DNA of 41,888 nucleotides. It comes from Oscillospiraceae bacterium. GTDB lineage: Bacteria; Bacillota; Clostridia; Oscillospirales; Oscillospiraceae. Positions within the stretch are counted from its first letter, which is position 1; each line of letters begins with the position of its first letter. The notes under the pieces are model-generated. The model made no database searches. It was not told the origin of the DNA and saw only the letters and a program-made list of their open reading frames with translations. The stretch is taken from NCBI GenBank assembly GCA_015067435.1, contig SVMM01000022.1:1-41888 (forward strand), in the 5' to 3' direction. Positions 8,355 through 15,685 of this stretch are shown piece after piece. Position numbers and translations under genes: made by a program.

Positions 8355-10352
8355 GTGGCACGGTTCATATTTATCTCGCCCTATCTCAAGGGCGGGAAGG
8401 ACGCCGCGAAGCTCTCACACCGCACACGCTATATCGCTACGCGCGAGGGCGTGGAGCTGCTGCGGAGCGACAACGCAGACCTCGCGCCCTCGGATAAGCA
8501 GGAGTCGTTCATCGATCGCGCGCTGCGCCAGTTTCCAGAGGCCAAGGAGCTGCTGGAGTATGAGGACTACCGCGCCGCGCCGACACGCAAGACGGCCTCC
8601 GCGCTCATCGAGCAGCTCTGGGAGCAGTACGTCATGACGCTGGAGGGACGCGAGAACTTCCTCGACTATGTTTCACACCGCCCCGGCGTCAGGAGCGACG
8701 GCGACCACGGACTGTGGGACGCGAACGGCAAGGTGGAAAACCTCTCCGCCGTCGTGCGAGAAGTGGCAAATCATCAGGGCAACGTGTGGACGCCGGTGGT
8801 GTCCATGCGCCGTGAGGACGCCGAGCGGTTGGGCTTCACCGACGCGGAGAACTGGCGCGCCGCGGTCAACGCCTGCGTCAATGAGATTGCGGAGGGCTAC
8901 AAGATCGCGCCCAACCACCTGCGCTGGTACGCCGCGCTGCACGAAAAGGAAAAGCACGTCCATATCCACATGGTCGTCTACTCCACCGATCCCAAGGAGG
9001 GCTACCTCACCAAAGAGGGTATCCGAAGGGTCAAGTCCGCGTTCGCGCGGCGGCTCTTTGAGCAGGATCTCATCTGTGTGTACAAGCGCCAGACGGAGTA
9101 CCGCAACACGCTGCAGGAGGAAGCCGAGGCGCGGATGCGCGCGCTCATTGAACGCATGGGCGGCGAAACGATCCGCAGCGACAGGCTGGAAATGCTCACC
9201 GACGAACTCGCCGAGCGGCTGCGGGACGTCAAGGGCAAGAAGGTCTACGGCTACCTGCCGCCCGCGACCAAGCGGATCGTGGACGCCATCGTGGACGAGA
9301 TCTCCCGCGACGAGCGCGTCGCCGAGGCGTACTCGCTCTGGCAGGAGATGCGGGACGAGGTCTGCCGCACCTACAGCAGCGCGCTCCCGGAGCGCAAGCC
9401 GCTGAGTCAGCAGAAGGAGTTCAAGCCCGTGCGGAACATGGTCATCCGCGAGGCGCTTCAACTCTCGGAGCGCCCCGCGGCGTTCGATGACGAGCGCATG
9501 GACGACGAGCCGGAGGATGCCGAGGAGCAATATATCGACGCGCCGCCCGTGCTGCCGAAGGCGTCCCCGGTCTACGAAAAGGCGGAACGCTACCGCAGGG
9601 CGAAGAACATCCTCTACGATGAGACGGCGGACAGGGACGCGAAGCGCGACGCGGTTGCCGCGCTCGAAAAGCTGTGGGGCGAGGGCTACGCCGTCGCCGC
9701 GCACCAGCTCGGTAAGTGCTGTCGTGACGGCGTGGGCGTCGAGCGGAACGCGGACGCCGCCGAAGCGTGGTTCCGTCGAGCCGCAGCGCGGGAGCTGGAC
9801 TGCTCGGAGTACGCGCTCGGCAAGCTCCTGCTGGAGCAGGGGCGCTCCGCCGAGGGCATCGGCTGGCTCGAAAAAGCGGCGGAGCGGGAGAACCAATACG
9901 CACAGTACCGGCTGGGCAAGGTCTATCTTATGGGCGAGCAGACGGCAAAGGACGTGGACGCCGCGATTTCCTACCTCGGACGTGCGGCAGAGCGCGGGAA
10001 TCAGTACGCACAGTATGCCCTCGGCAAGCTCTACCTCATGGGACGGGACGTGCCACAGGATATGGAGCGGGCGATCCAGTACCTCACCCGCTCTGCGGCG
10101 CAAGGGAATACCTACGCGCAATATTTTCTCGACCACAGGAATGACTGGCAGCACGCCTCTACCGGCGCCGCGGTGCTGCGGATGCTCCATCACATGAGCC
10201 GGATATTTGCGGACAACGCCGTTACCGACAGCACATACATGGGTTTGCAGATCGACAGGAAGCGTCGTCAGAAGATGCAGGACAAGCGCATCGCTATGGG
10301 ACACAAGGCGGACGATCACGAGGATCATGTACAGCATCAGCAGCGAATGTAA
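8355..10352 (+). CDS. MobP-type relaxase with C-terminal Sel1-like repeats
   Basis: 665 residues. The GTG at 8355 is the start (GAGGTG at 8345-8350; product begins MARFIFISPYLKGG). The relaxase metal-binding motif is HVHIH at residues 201-205, and Tyr residues near the N-terminus (such as SPYLKGG and TRYIATREG) are candidates for the nicking tyrosine. From about residue 445 to 590 there are four or so Sel1/TPR-like repeats (AAHQLGKCCRDGVGV, YAQYRLGKVYLMGE, YAQYALGKLYLMGR). The enzyme would cut one strand at oriT, stay bound to the 5' end and be carried with it to the recipient. The repeats probably bind another protein, perhaps the coupling ATPase encoded downstream (inference). Confidence 0.88.
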   Translation: MARFIFISPYLKGGKDAAKLSHRTRYIATREGVELLRSDNADLAPSDKQESFIDRALRQFPEAKELLEYEDYRAAPTRKTASALIEQLWEQYVMTLEGRENFLDYVSHRPGVRSDGDHGLWDANGKVENLSAVVREVANHQGNVWTPVVSMRREDAERLGFTDAENWRAAVNACVNEIAEGYKIAPNHLRWYAALHEKEKHVHIHMVVYSTDPKEGYLTKEGIRRVKSAFARRLFEQDLICVYKRQTEYRNTLQEEAEARMRALIERMGGETIRSDRLEMLTDELAERLRDVKGKKVYGYLPPATKRIVDAIVDEISRDERVAEAYSLWQEMRDEVCRTYSSALPERKPLSQQKEFKPVRNMVIREALQLSERPAAFDDERMDDEPEDAEEQYIDAPPVLPKASPVYEKAERYRRAKNILYDETADRDAKRDAVAALEKLWGEGYAVAAHQLGKCCRDGVGVERNADAAEAWFRRAAARELDCSEYALGKLLLEQGRSAEGIGWLEKAAERENQYAQYRLGKVYLMGEQTAKDVDAAISYLGRAAERGNQYAQYALGKLYLMGRDVPQDMERAIQYLTRSAAQGNTYAQYFLDHRNDWQHASTGAAVLRMLHHMSRIFADNAVTDSTYMGLQIDRKRRQKMQDKRIAMGHKADDHEDHVQHQQRM

Positions 10353-10357
10353 AAGCA

Positions 10358-10384
10358 GAGGAAGCATTGTGAAAATGCTTCCTC
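10358..10384. terminator. Hairpin between convergent relaxase and hepT genes
   Basis: GAGGAAGCATT (10358-10368) pairs with AATGCTTCCTC (10374-10384). It lies 6 nt after the relaxase stop and 5 nt from the hepT stop, so it probably ends transcription from both sides, though the T-runs are short. Confidence 0.6.
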
Positions 10385-10388
10385 CCCT

Positions 10389-10739
10389 TTATTGCTGCTC
10401 TGCAAGCTGCTCCTCACAAAACGCTTTCAGAATGGGTATGTCGGTAACTGCCGTCTCCCAAATGATGTCCTGACTCACGTTTGCGTAATCGTGCGCCACT
10501 AAATTACGCATTCCTTTCACCGGCCCCCACTGGATGCGGTTTGCTGTTGCGCTGCGGTATTCGGCAGATAATTTGCTGGACAGCTCTCCAATTTGCATGA
10601 TGCTGAACGATATCGAACGTTGATAGTCAGCGTCCTGATTGAAAACCTCAAAAGACTTTCCATATCGCTCTATTGTTTTTTCAATCTCCACGCAATAATC
10701 ACGAATATGTGCAATGCGTTGCAAATCAGGCGACAGCAT
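10389..10739 (-). CDS. hepT: HepT-like HEPN toxin
   Basis: 116 residues; the ATG at 10739 begins MLSPDLQRIAHIRDYC. The HEPN nuclease signature RX4HXY is present as RNLVAHDY (Arg78, His83, Tyr85), and the helical length matches HepT. HepT toxins cut RNA and are kept inactive by a partner MNT nucleotidyltransferase that modifies the Tyr of this motif. The gene overlaps mntA by 14 nt in the order antitoxin then toxin, as expected. The pair points against the surrounding transfer genes, so it looks like an insertion into the mobilisation operon. Confidence 0.88.
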   Translation of the reverse strand: MLSPDLQRIAHIRDYCVEIEKTIERYGKSFEVFNQDADYQRSISFSIMQIGELSSKLSAEYRSATANRIQWGPVKGMRNLVAHDYANVSQDIIWETAVTDIPILKAFCEEQLAEQQ

Positions 10740-11055
10740 AGATCTCCACCCTCTCATTCCTGAGATTCTCGCGGAAGTATATATCGCTGGGCATACGAAT
10801 CGGCTGTTCAAGCGAGCGAGTAGTTACCAAATCGACCTGCTTGCTCAACGCCTCCTCAAAATCGCAAAGGACTTCCGAGAGCTGTAAAAGGCTTTTGATG
10901 TTCGTGCCGGAGATATCAACCAAAAGGTCTATGTCACTCTCTGCCGTTGCAGTTCCGCGCGCATAGGAACCGAACAGATAAACCGCTTTCAGCCCATGCT
11001 TTTTTGCAACAGGAGCAATACGTTTCCGAATCTCATCGACAGTATAAATCTCCAT
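10726..11055 (-). CDS. mntA: MntA-like nucleotidyltransferase antitoxin
   Basis: 109 residues. The minimal nucleotidyltransferase motif GSX10DXD is complete: Gly29-Ser30, then Asp41 and Asp43 in SDIDLLVD. MntA proteins add AMP units to the active-site Tyr of HepT and so neutralise it. It overlaps hepT by 14 nt. Its start codon (11053-11055) directly abuts the stop of another nucleotidyltransferase gene (11056-11058), so the three genes form one leftward operon. Confidence 0.87.
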   Translation of the reverse strand: MEIYTVDEIRKRIAPVAKKHGLKAVYLFGSYARGTATAESDIDLLVDISGTNIKSLLQLSEVLCDFEEALSKQVDLVTTRSLEQPIRMPSDIYFRENLRNERVEIYAVA

Positions 11056-11364
11056 CTAAACTGCCTCCCTCCCATACACGGTCACTCCCGTATCGTGGAT
11101 CTCACGGTCGATCAGCGAACCCGATTCGATGTGCGTCACATCAAACAGGTCGACGTCCTTGCCAACGGCGCGCTGGACGTCATCCAGCAGCCCGACAAAG
11201 CGGAGACCGCGCAAGCCACTGTCGACCAGCAGATCCACGTCGCTCTTTTCGGTCGCGGTGCCTTTGCCGTATGAGCCGAACAGCACGGCGCGGCGGATGC
11301 CGTATCGGTCAAAGACCGGCGACAGGATGTCCCGCAGTTGAGGTACGGTGTAAACACCCGGCAT
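11056..11364 (-). CDS. Second MNT-type nucleotidyltransferase
   Basis: 102 residues starting MPGVYTVPQL at the ATG at 11364; GGGGG lies about 8 nt upstream. It has its own complete GSX10DXD motif (Gly30-Ser31, Asp42, Asp44 in SDVDLLVD) but is only loosely similar to MntA next to it (both share a GTAT.SD.DLLVD core). No second HepT is present. It may be a spare antitoxin, a partner for a lost toxin, or part of a three-component system. First gene of the operon. Confidence 0.8.
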   Translation of the reverse strand: MPGVYTVPQLRDILSPVFDRYGIRRAVLFGSYGKGTATEKSDVDLLVDSGLRGLRFVGLLDDVQRAVGKDVDLFDVTHIESGSLIDREIHDTGVTVYGREAV

Positions 11365-11396
11365 AACGCTTCCCCCTCTCAAAATTTATTAACCAC

Positions 11397-11425
11397 AGTA
11401 TAACCGAAAGAACAATAATATGCAA
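11397..11425 (-). promoter_or_regulatory. Sigma-A promoter for the MNT/HepT operon
   Basis: On the minus strand: -35 TTGCAT (11420-11425), 17-bp spacer, -10 TATACT (11397-11402). It is 33 bp before the first toxin-antitoxin gene. The -35 covers the ATG at 11420 of the divergent Toprim gene. Confidence 0.7.
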
Positions 11426-12385
11426 CTCAAACCTGTAAATCAGGAGGTGTTTCCCATCGCACAGTATATCCCGTTCACAGAAGAACAAAAGCTCCGCGCG
11501 GGCGCGGTCGACCTTGAAGAATTCCTGCGCCTGCGAGGGGAAACGCTCATCCGCTCCGGCCGCGATAAGCGCCTTGCGAGCGACCACAGCGTTACCATCC
11601 GCGGCAGTGAATGGTACGATCATGCCGCGCAGCGCGGCGGCGGCCCCATCGCGTTCGTGCAACGGTTCTACAACAAGAGCTATCCCGAAGCCGTGACGCT
11701 GCTCCTCGGCGGCGCGCACGGCATGGCGTATCCCGCAGCGCGGGAAAAGCCAGAGGCGCCAAGAAAACCGTTTGAACTGCCCGCGGCGAATCTCAATATG
11801 CGCCGTGTGTTCGCCTACCTCATGAAGCAGCGGCACATCGACAAGGACGTGATCTCCCACTTCGCGCGGGAAGAACTGCTCTACGAGGACGCGGAGCACC
11901 ACAACTGCGTCTTCGTCGGCACGGACGAGCAGGGCGTCCCCCGGCACGCGCATCTGCGAAGCACGGTCAGCTTCGGCAAGGCGTTTCGCATCAATGTGGA
12001 GGGCAGCGATCCCAGCTACAGCTTCCACCATATCGGGCGCACGGGATGCCTGCTCGCGTTCGAGGCGCCCATTGACATGATGTCGTACATCACGATGCAT
12101 CCGCACCTCTGGAAGGAACACAGCTATGTCGCGTGCTGCGGCACGTCGCTCCTGCCCGTGCAGAAGATGCTGGAACGGATGCCGCGCGTGGATACCGTTT
12201 TCCTCTGCCTCGACAACGACAGCGCGGGCCATGCGGCAAGCGAGCGGTTTGCCGCGGAGCTTGCGGTACAGGGCGTGGAGACCGAACGTCTCGTCTCGGA
12301 GCGCAAGGATTGGAACGAGGACTTGGTGGAGCAGAGCCAGACGCAGGAGGTGAGGCAGGTATGCCAAGCAATGTGTGGCCCTTGA
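11420..12385 (+). CDS. DUF3991/Toprim domain protein
   Basis: Up to 321 residues. The N-terminal part (YIPFTEEQKLRAGAVDLEEF, then HAAQRGGGPIAFVQRFY) is the CHC2-like primase front seen in ICE DUF3991 proteins; the C-terminal part is a Toprim fold with Glu215 in AFEAPIDMMSY and the DxD at Asp265/Asp267 in LCLDNDSAGH. It may prime or process the transferred strand after entry (family knowledge). The start is uncertain. The ATG at 11420 has no ribosome-binding site, whereas AGGAGG at 11442-11447 lies 8 nt before an in-frame ATC at 11456, giving a product starting at AQYIPFTEEQ like typical relatives. It overlaps the VirD4 gene by 25 nt. Confidence 0.8.
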   Translation: MQLKPVNQEVFPIAQYIPFTEEQKLRAGAVDLEEFLRLRGETLIRSGRDKRLASDHSVTIRGSEWYDHAAQRGGGPIAFVQRFYNKSYPEAVTLLLGGAHGMAYPAAREKPEAPRKPFELPAANLNMRRVFAYLMKQRHIDKDVISHFAREELLYEDAEHHNCVFVGTDEQGVPRHAHLRSTVSFGKAFRINVEGSDPSYSFHHIGRTGCLLAFEAPIDMMSYITMHPHLWKEHSYVACCGTSLLPVQKMLERMPRVDTVFLCLDNDSAGHAASERFAAELAVQGVETERLVSERKDWNEDLVEQSQTQEVRQVCQAMCGP

Positions 12386-14277
12386 TGATTGCCGTTGCCG
12401 CGCTCAGTCTGTTCGTCTGCGTCGTGCTCGCCGTCAGCAACCAGCAATCGCTCAACGGCATCAAGTCCCGCACCGTGGGTGACGGGCAGCACGGCACGGC
12501 GCGCTGGGCAACCGTGGACGAGATCCACGGGAGCTTCCGGCGCGTCCCGTTCCGCCCCAGGCTCTGGCGGAAGGATGTAAAGTCGCGTCCCGAAACGCAG
12601 GGCGTGATCCTCGGCAGCGAGAGTCAGCGTATTCTCAAGAGCTGGCGCGACGTGCGGAAGAAACGTTGGAATGTCACCGCGCTCGTGGACAGCGACGACG
12701 TCCACGTCCTTATGATCGGCGCGTCCGGCATCGGCAAGACCGCGTTCTTCCTCTATCCCAACTTGGAGTACGCCTGCGCCAGCGGCATGAGCTTTCTCGC
12801 GCTCGACACCAAGGGAGACCTCGCGCGCAACTATGGCGCGGTGGCAAAAGGCCATTACGGCTACGACGTCGCCGTGATCGACCTACGCAATCCCACGCGC
12901 TCGGATGGATACAACCTGCTGACGCTCATCAACACCTACATGGATAAGGCTCGGGAATACCCGGACAACCTCGCGTACCGCGCAAAGGCGGAGAAGTACG
13001 CGAAGCTGTTCGCCAAGACCATCATCAACCCCGACGGCGACTCGTCCAAGTACGGGCAGAACTCGTTTTTCTACGACGCCGCCGAGGGTCTGCTCACGGC
13101 GGTCGTGCTGGTGCTCTCGGAGTATCTCCCGCCCACGGACGCCGATCCCGCGGAGCGCCGCCACGTCGTCAGCGTCTTCAAGCTCGTGCAGGAGATGCTG
13201 GAGCCGTCCGAGGACGCCGAGCAGAAAAACGGCTTTGCCGCGCTCATGGAGCTTCTGCCCGATACGCACAAGGCGAAGTGGTTCGCGGGCGCGGCGCTCA
13301 ACAGCGCGGATCAGGCGATGCTCTCCGTCCTGTCCACGGTGCTCTCCCGCCTCAACGCCTTTCTCGACAGCGAACTGGAGCAGGTGCTGTGCTTTGACAG
13401 CGCCATCAACGCGGAGTCGTTTGCCGCGAACAAGTCCGCGATTTTTCTGATACTCCCGGAGGAGGATTCGACAAAGAACTTCATGGCGGGGCTTATGATC
13501 CAGACGCTCTCGCGTGAGTTGTTCGCGGTGGCGGACGAGAACGGCGGCGCGCTCAAAAACCGCGTGGTGTTCTTCTGCGACGAGCTCGGCACAATGCCCG
13601 CGTTCGATATCCTCCCGCTGTTCAGCGCGGGCCGCTCGCGCAAGCTGACGCTGGTGCCGATCATCCAGTCGCTCGCGCAGCTTGAAAAGAACTACGGCAA
13701 GGAGGGCGCGGAAATCATCACGGACAACTGCCAGGACACGATCTTCGGCGGCTTCGCGCCGAACTCGCAGACCGCCGAGGTGCTGTCCAAGGCGCTGGGG
13801 AATCAGACGATCCTCTCCGGCTCCGTCAGTAAGGGAAAGGACACCTCGCGCACGCTACAGATGATGCAGCGGCCGCTGATGACGCCGGACGAGCTCAAGA
13901 GCATTCCCAAAGGAAACTTTATCGTCATGAAAACCGGCACGCACCCCATGAAAACACGGCTGCGCCTGTTCCTCGAATGGGGCATCTCGTTTGGCGAACC
14001 CTATATCCTGCCGGAGCGCGCGGCGCGCAAGGTCGCCTACGCAGACCGCGACACGCTCATGCGGCGCGTCCACGAAGCCAACCCGTCCGTTCGCAAGCCG
14101 AAGCCCATAGCAAAAAAAGCGCCTCCGCGCGGCGGAATGCGCGTGGCAGCGGCGCAGGCGCAGATACCGAGGGCGCAGGCGGCAACGCCGCCTGTCCCGG
14201 AGCCGCGGGCGGAACCTGCGCGCGAGGAGCGCCGGGAGAGCGCCTATCAGTACGGGAGAAGGGAGTACAAGCCATGA
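12361..14277 (+). CDS. virD4: VirD4/TraG-family coupling ATPase (T4CP)
   Basis: 638 residues, ATG at 12361. One N-terminal membrane helix (residues 6-26, WPLMIAVAALSLFVCVVLAV), Walker A GASGIGKT at 120-127, Walker B VVFFCDELG with Asp407-Glu408. FLALDTKGDLARN and GRSRKLTLVPIIQSLAQLEKNYG are typical of TraG/VirD4. It forms the ring that links the relaxase-DNA complex to the secretion channel. The last 60 residues are Ala/Pro/Arg-rich and probably disordered. Together with VirB4 and the relaxase it completes the core conjugation set. Confidence 0.94.
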   Translation: MPSNVWPLMIAVAALSLFVCVVLAVSNQQSLNGIKSRTVGDGQHGTARWATVDEIHGSFRRVPFRPRLWRKDVKSRPETQGVILGSESQRILKSWRDVRKKRWNVTALVDSDDVHVLMIGASGIGKTAFFLYPNLEYACASGMSFLALDTKGDLARNYGAVAKGHYGYDVAVIDLRNPTRSDGYNLLTLINTYMDKAREYPDNLAYRAKAEKYAKLFAKTIINPDGDSSKYGQNSFFYDAAEGLLTAVVLVLSEYLPPTDADPAERRHVVSVFKLVQEMLEPSEDAEQKNGFAALMELLPDTHKAKWFAGAALNSADQAMLSVLSTVLSRLNAFLDSELEQVLCFDSAINAESFAANKSAIFLILPEEDSTKNFMAGLMIQTLSRELFAVADENGGALKNRVVFFCDELGTMPAFDILPLFSAGRSRKLTLVPIIQSLAQLEKNYGKEGAEIITDNCQDTIFGGFAPNSQTAEVLSKALGNQTILSGSVSKGKDTSRTLQMMQRPLMTPDELKSIPKGNFIVMKTGTHPMKTRLRLFLEWGISFGEPYILPERAARKVAYADRDTLMRRVHEANPSVRKPKPIAKKAPPRGGMRVAAAQAQIPRAQAATPPVPEPRAEPAREERRESAYQYGRREYKP

Positions 14278-14531
14278 GTTGGAATGAGCGCATCTATGCC
14301 GACGAGCGGCTTACGCACCGCGCGAGGGCGGTCTATATGTATCTCCGCGACCGCGCCGACGCAGACGGCAAGTGCTGGCCCGGCGTGAAGCGCATTGCTT
14401 CCGACCTGCACCTCTCCCGCAGGACGGCGCAAAGGGCGCTCGCCGACTTGGAGCAGGCCGGGTATATCAGGCGCGACGAGCGGTTCCGCGAGAACGGCAG
14501 CCGGACGTCGAATCTATACACGATACAATAG
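14274..14531 (+). CDS. Small winged-helix (replication initiator-type HTH) protein
   Basis: 85 residues; the ATG at 14274 overlaps the VirD4 stop. RARAVYMYLRDRADADGKCW, then GVKRIASDLHLSRRTAQRAL, ADLEQAGYIRRDERF, is a helix-turn-helix plus wing as in the N-terminal domain of RepA/DnaD-like initiators and helix-turn-helix_36 proteins. It probably regulates the operon or binds the element DNA. It is the last gene of the rightward transfer operon. Confidence 0.75.
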   Translation: MSWNERIYADERLTHRARAVYMYLRDRADADGKCWPGVKRIASDLHLSRRTAQRALADLEQAGYIRRDERFRENGSRTSNLYTIQ

Positions 14532-14657
14532 CGCGAAAAACGCGCCCCTCCGCCAAGGGAGGATCATACCCTCAACCTGACGCGAGAGGCGCGTCATCAT
14601 GGCGCGCCTTGAACGGCCCATTCTATCGGAAGAACTAACGCAGAGAAAGGAATCCTG

Positions 14658-15248
14658 TTACCACAGCCCGATCTGCGCGTCCAAAAGCTCTTTATCCAGT
14701 AGCGGCGGCGTCATACTCAGGAAATACTCTGTCACCGACATATCATACAGCCACGGCTCGATCTGCTCCCGCTCCAGCACCAGCGGCATACGGTCATGCA
14801 CCTCGCGCATGGAGTCGTTGGGAGCGGTCGTGAGGATGCAGAAGCACGGAACGCCGCCGCGCACATCGTAGATCCCCGCCATGTAGAGCGCCTGCTCACC
14901 CGGCAGCGTGAAGTGGTAACGCCGCTTGTAGCCATCCGACTCGTAGAACCCCGTTGAAGGAATTACACAATGCCGATAACGCGCGCTCTCGGCAAAGGTC
15001 GGCTTTTCCAGCGCGGTCTCAGCCTTTGCGTTGATGAGCATAGACTTCGGCGTCCGAAAGCCCCATACCATCAGCTCCGGCGTAGGCCCCTCGTCCGAGG
15101 CGATCAGCACCGGCATCTTGCAGCCGGGCGTGACTTCGCCCTGCCGCACCGCCTCTGCCGCCTGCGTGCCGAACTTGCTTTGCACCTCTTGGATGATCTG
15201 CGCGATCTCCTCGCATTGCTCCATTGTAAAACGATAGCGTCCGCACAT
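14658..15248 (-). CDS. yedK: YedK/HMCES-type abasic-site (SOSRAP) protein
   Basis: 196 residues. The ATG at 15248 gives MCGRY, so Cys becomes residue 1 after Met removal, as this family needs for its catalytic thiazolidine link to abasic sites in single-stranded DNA. Asn73 (NAKAET), Glu103 (GFYESDG) and His151 (HDRMP) match the active site. It shields abasic sites during replication. It is the last gene of a leftward operon with YolD-like and Y-family polymerase genes, so it fits a damage-tolerance set useful when single-stranded ICE DNA enters a cell (role inferred). Confidence 0.93.
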   Translation of the reverse strand: MCGRYRFTMEQCEEIAQIIQEVQSKFGTQAAEAVRQGEVTPGCKMPVLIASDEGPTPELMVWGFRTPKSMLINAKAETALEKPTFAESARYRHCVIPSTGFYESDGYKRRYHFTLPGEQALYMAGIYDVRGGVPCFCILTTAPNDSMREVHDRMPLVLEREQIEPWLYDMSVTEYFLSMTPPLLDKELLDAQIGLW

Positions 15249-15253
15249 AACGC

Positions 15254-15685
15254 TCACCATGCCTCCATCGTTGAAAACAGCTCGCCCGAAATGCCGTAGA
15301 CGTCGCCAATGGCGACCTCGCGCCCGTCCCGCAGGACGATGACGCGGCGAACCGTGTCAATCTTCTTAACGATCCCGCTGACTGTCTCATAGCTGCCGCC
15401 GTCCTTGCGGGCGTCCGGCTGAAAATAGGTGATCGACACCGTGGGCGAATCTGCAAGATGCTCCTCCAAGAGCTGAAGCCGCGCGTCAAGCTGTTCGATG
15501 CGCTCCTCGTCCAGCTCAATGCGCTCGTCCGTGAGGCGCGCGGTCTCCTCCACGTCGTCCTCATAGCCCGTGAGCGCCTTGAACGGGGCGAACTGTGCCG
15601 CGCGGTCGTAGAGCGACATCTGCGGATGCACGACGGAAACGTGGTGTGGCAGATGGATGATATCGTCATAGCTGCGCTTCGTCAT
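15254..15685 (-). CDS. YolD-like protein
   Basis: 143 residues; the start (15683-15685) overlaps the stop of the polymerase gene by 4 nt. The body (MTKRSYDDIIHLPHHVSVVHPQM, RAAQFAPFKAL, a coiled-coil at about 55-78, then a beta-rich end) matches the YolD-like family that is almost always next to UvrX/UmuC-type polymerases in Firmicutes. It is thought to play the UmuD-like partner role; direct biochemical proof is limited. Confidence 0.85.
   Translation of the reverse strand: MTKRSYDDIIHLPHHVSVVHPQMSLYDRAAQFAPFKALTGYEDDVEETARLTDERIELDEERIEQLDARLQLLEEHLADSPTVSITYFQPDARKDGGSYETVSGIVKKIDTVRRVIVLRDGREVAIGDVYGISGELFSTMEAW

Noticed and set aside
8673-10367. A 564-codon minus-strand frame inside the relaxase gene
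   Set aside because: The plus strand carries the HVHIH motif and Sel1 repeats; the minus product has no motif or ribosome-binding site.
14532-14657. Small hairpins in the gap between the winged-helix gene and yedK
   Set aside because: AGGCGCG/CGCGCCT near 14586-14610 has no T-run; it could help end convergent transcripts but is too weak to call.
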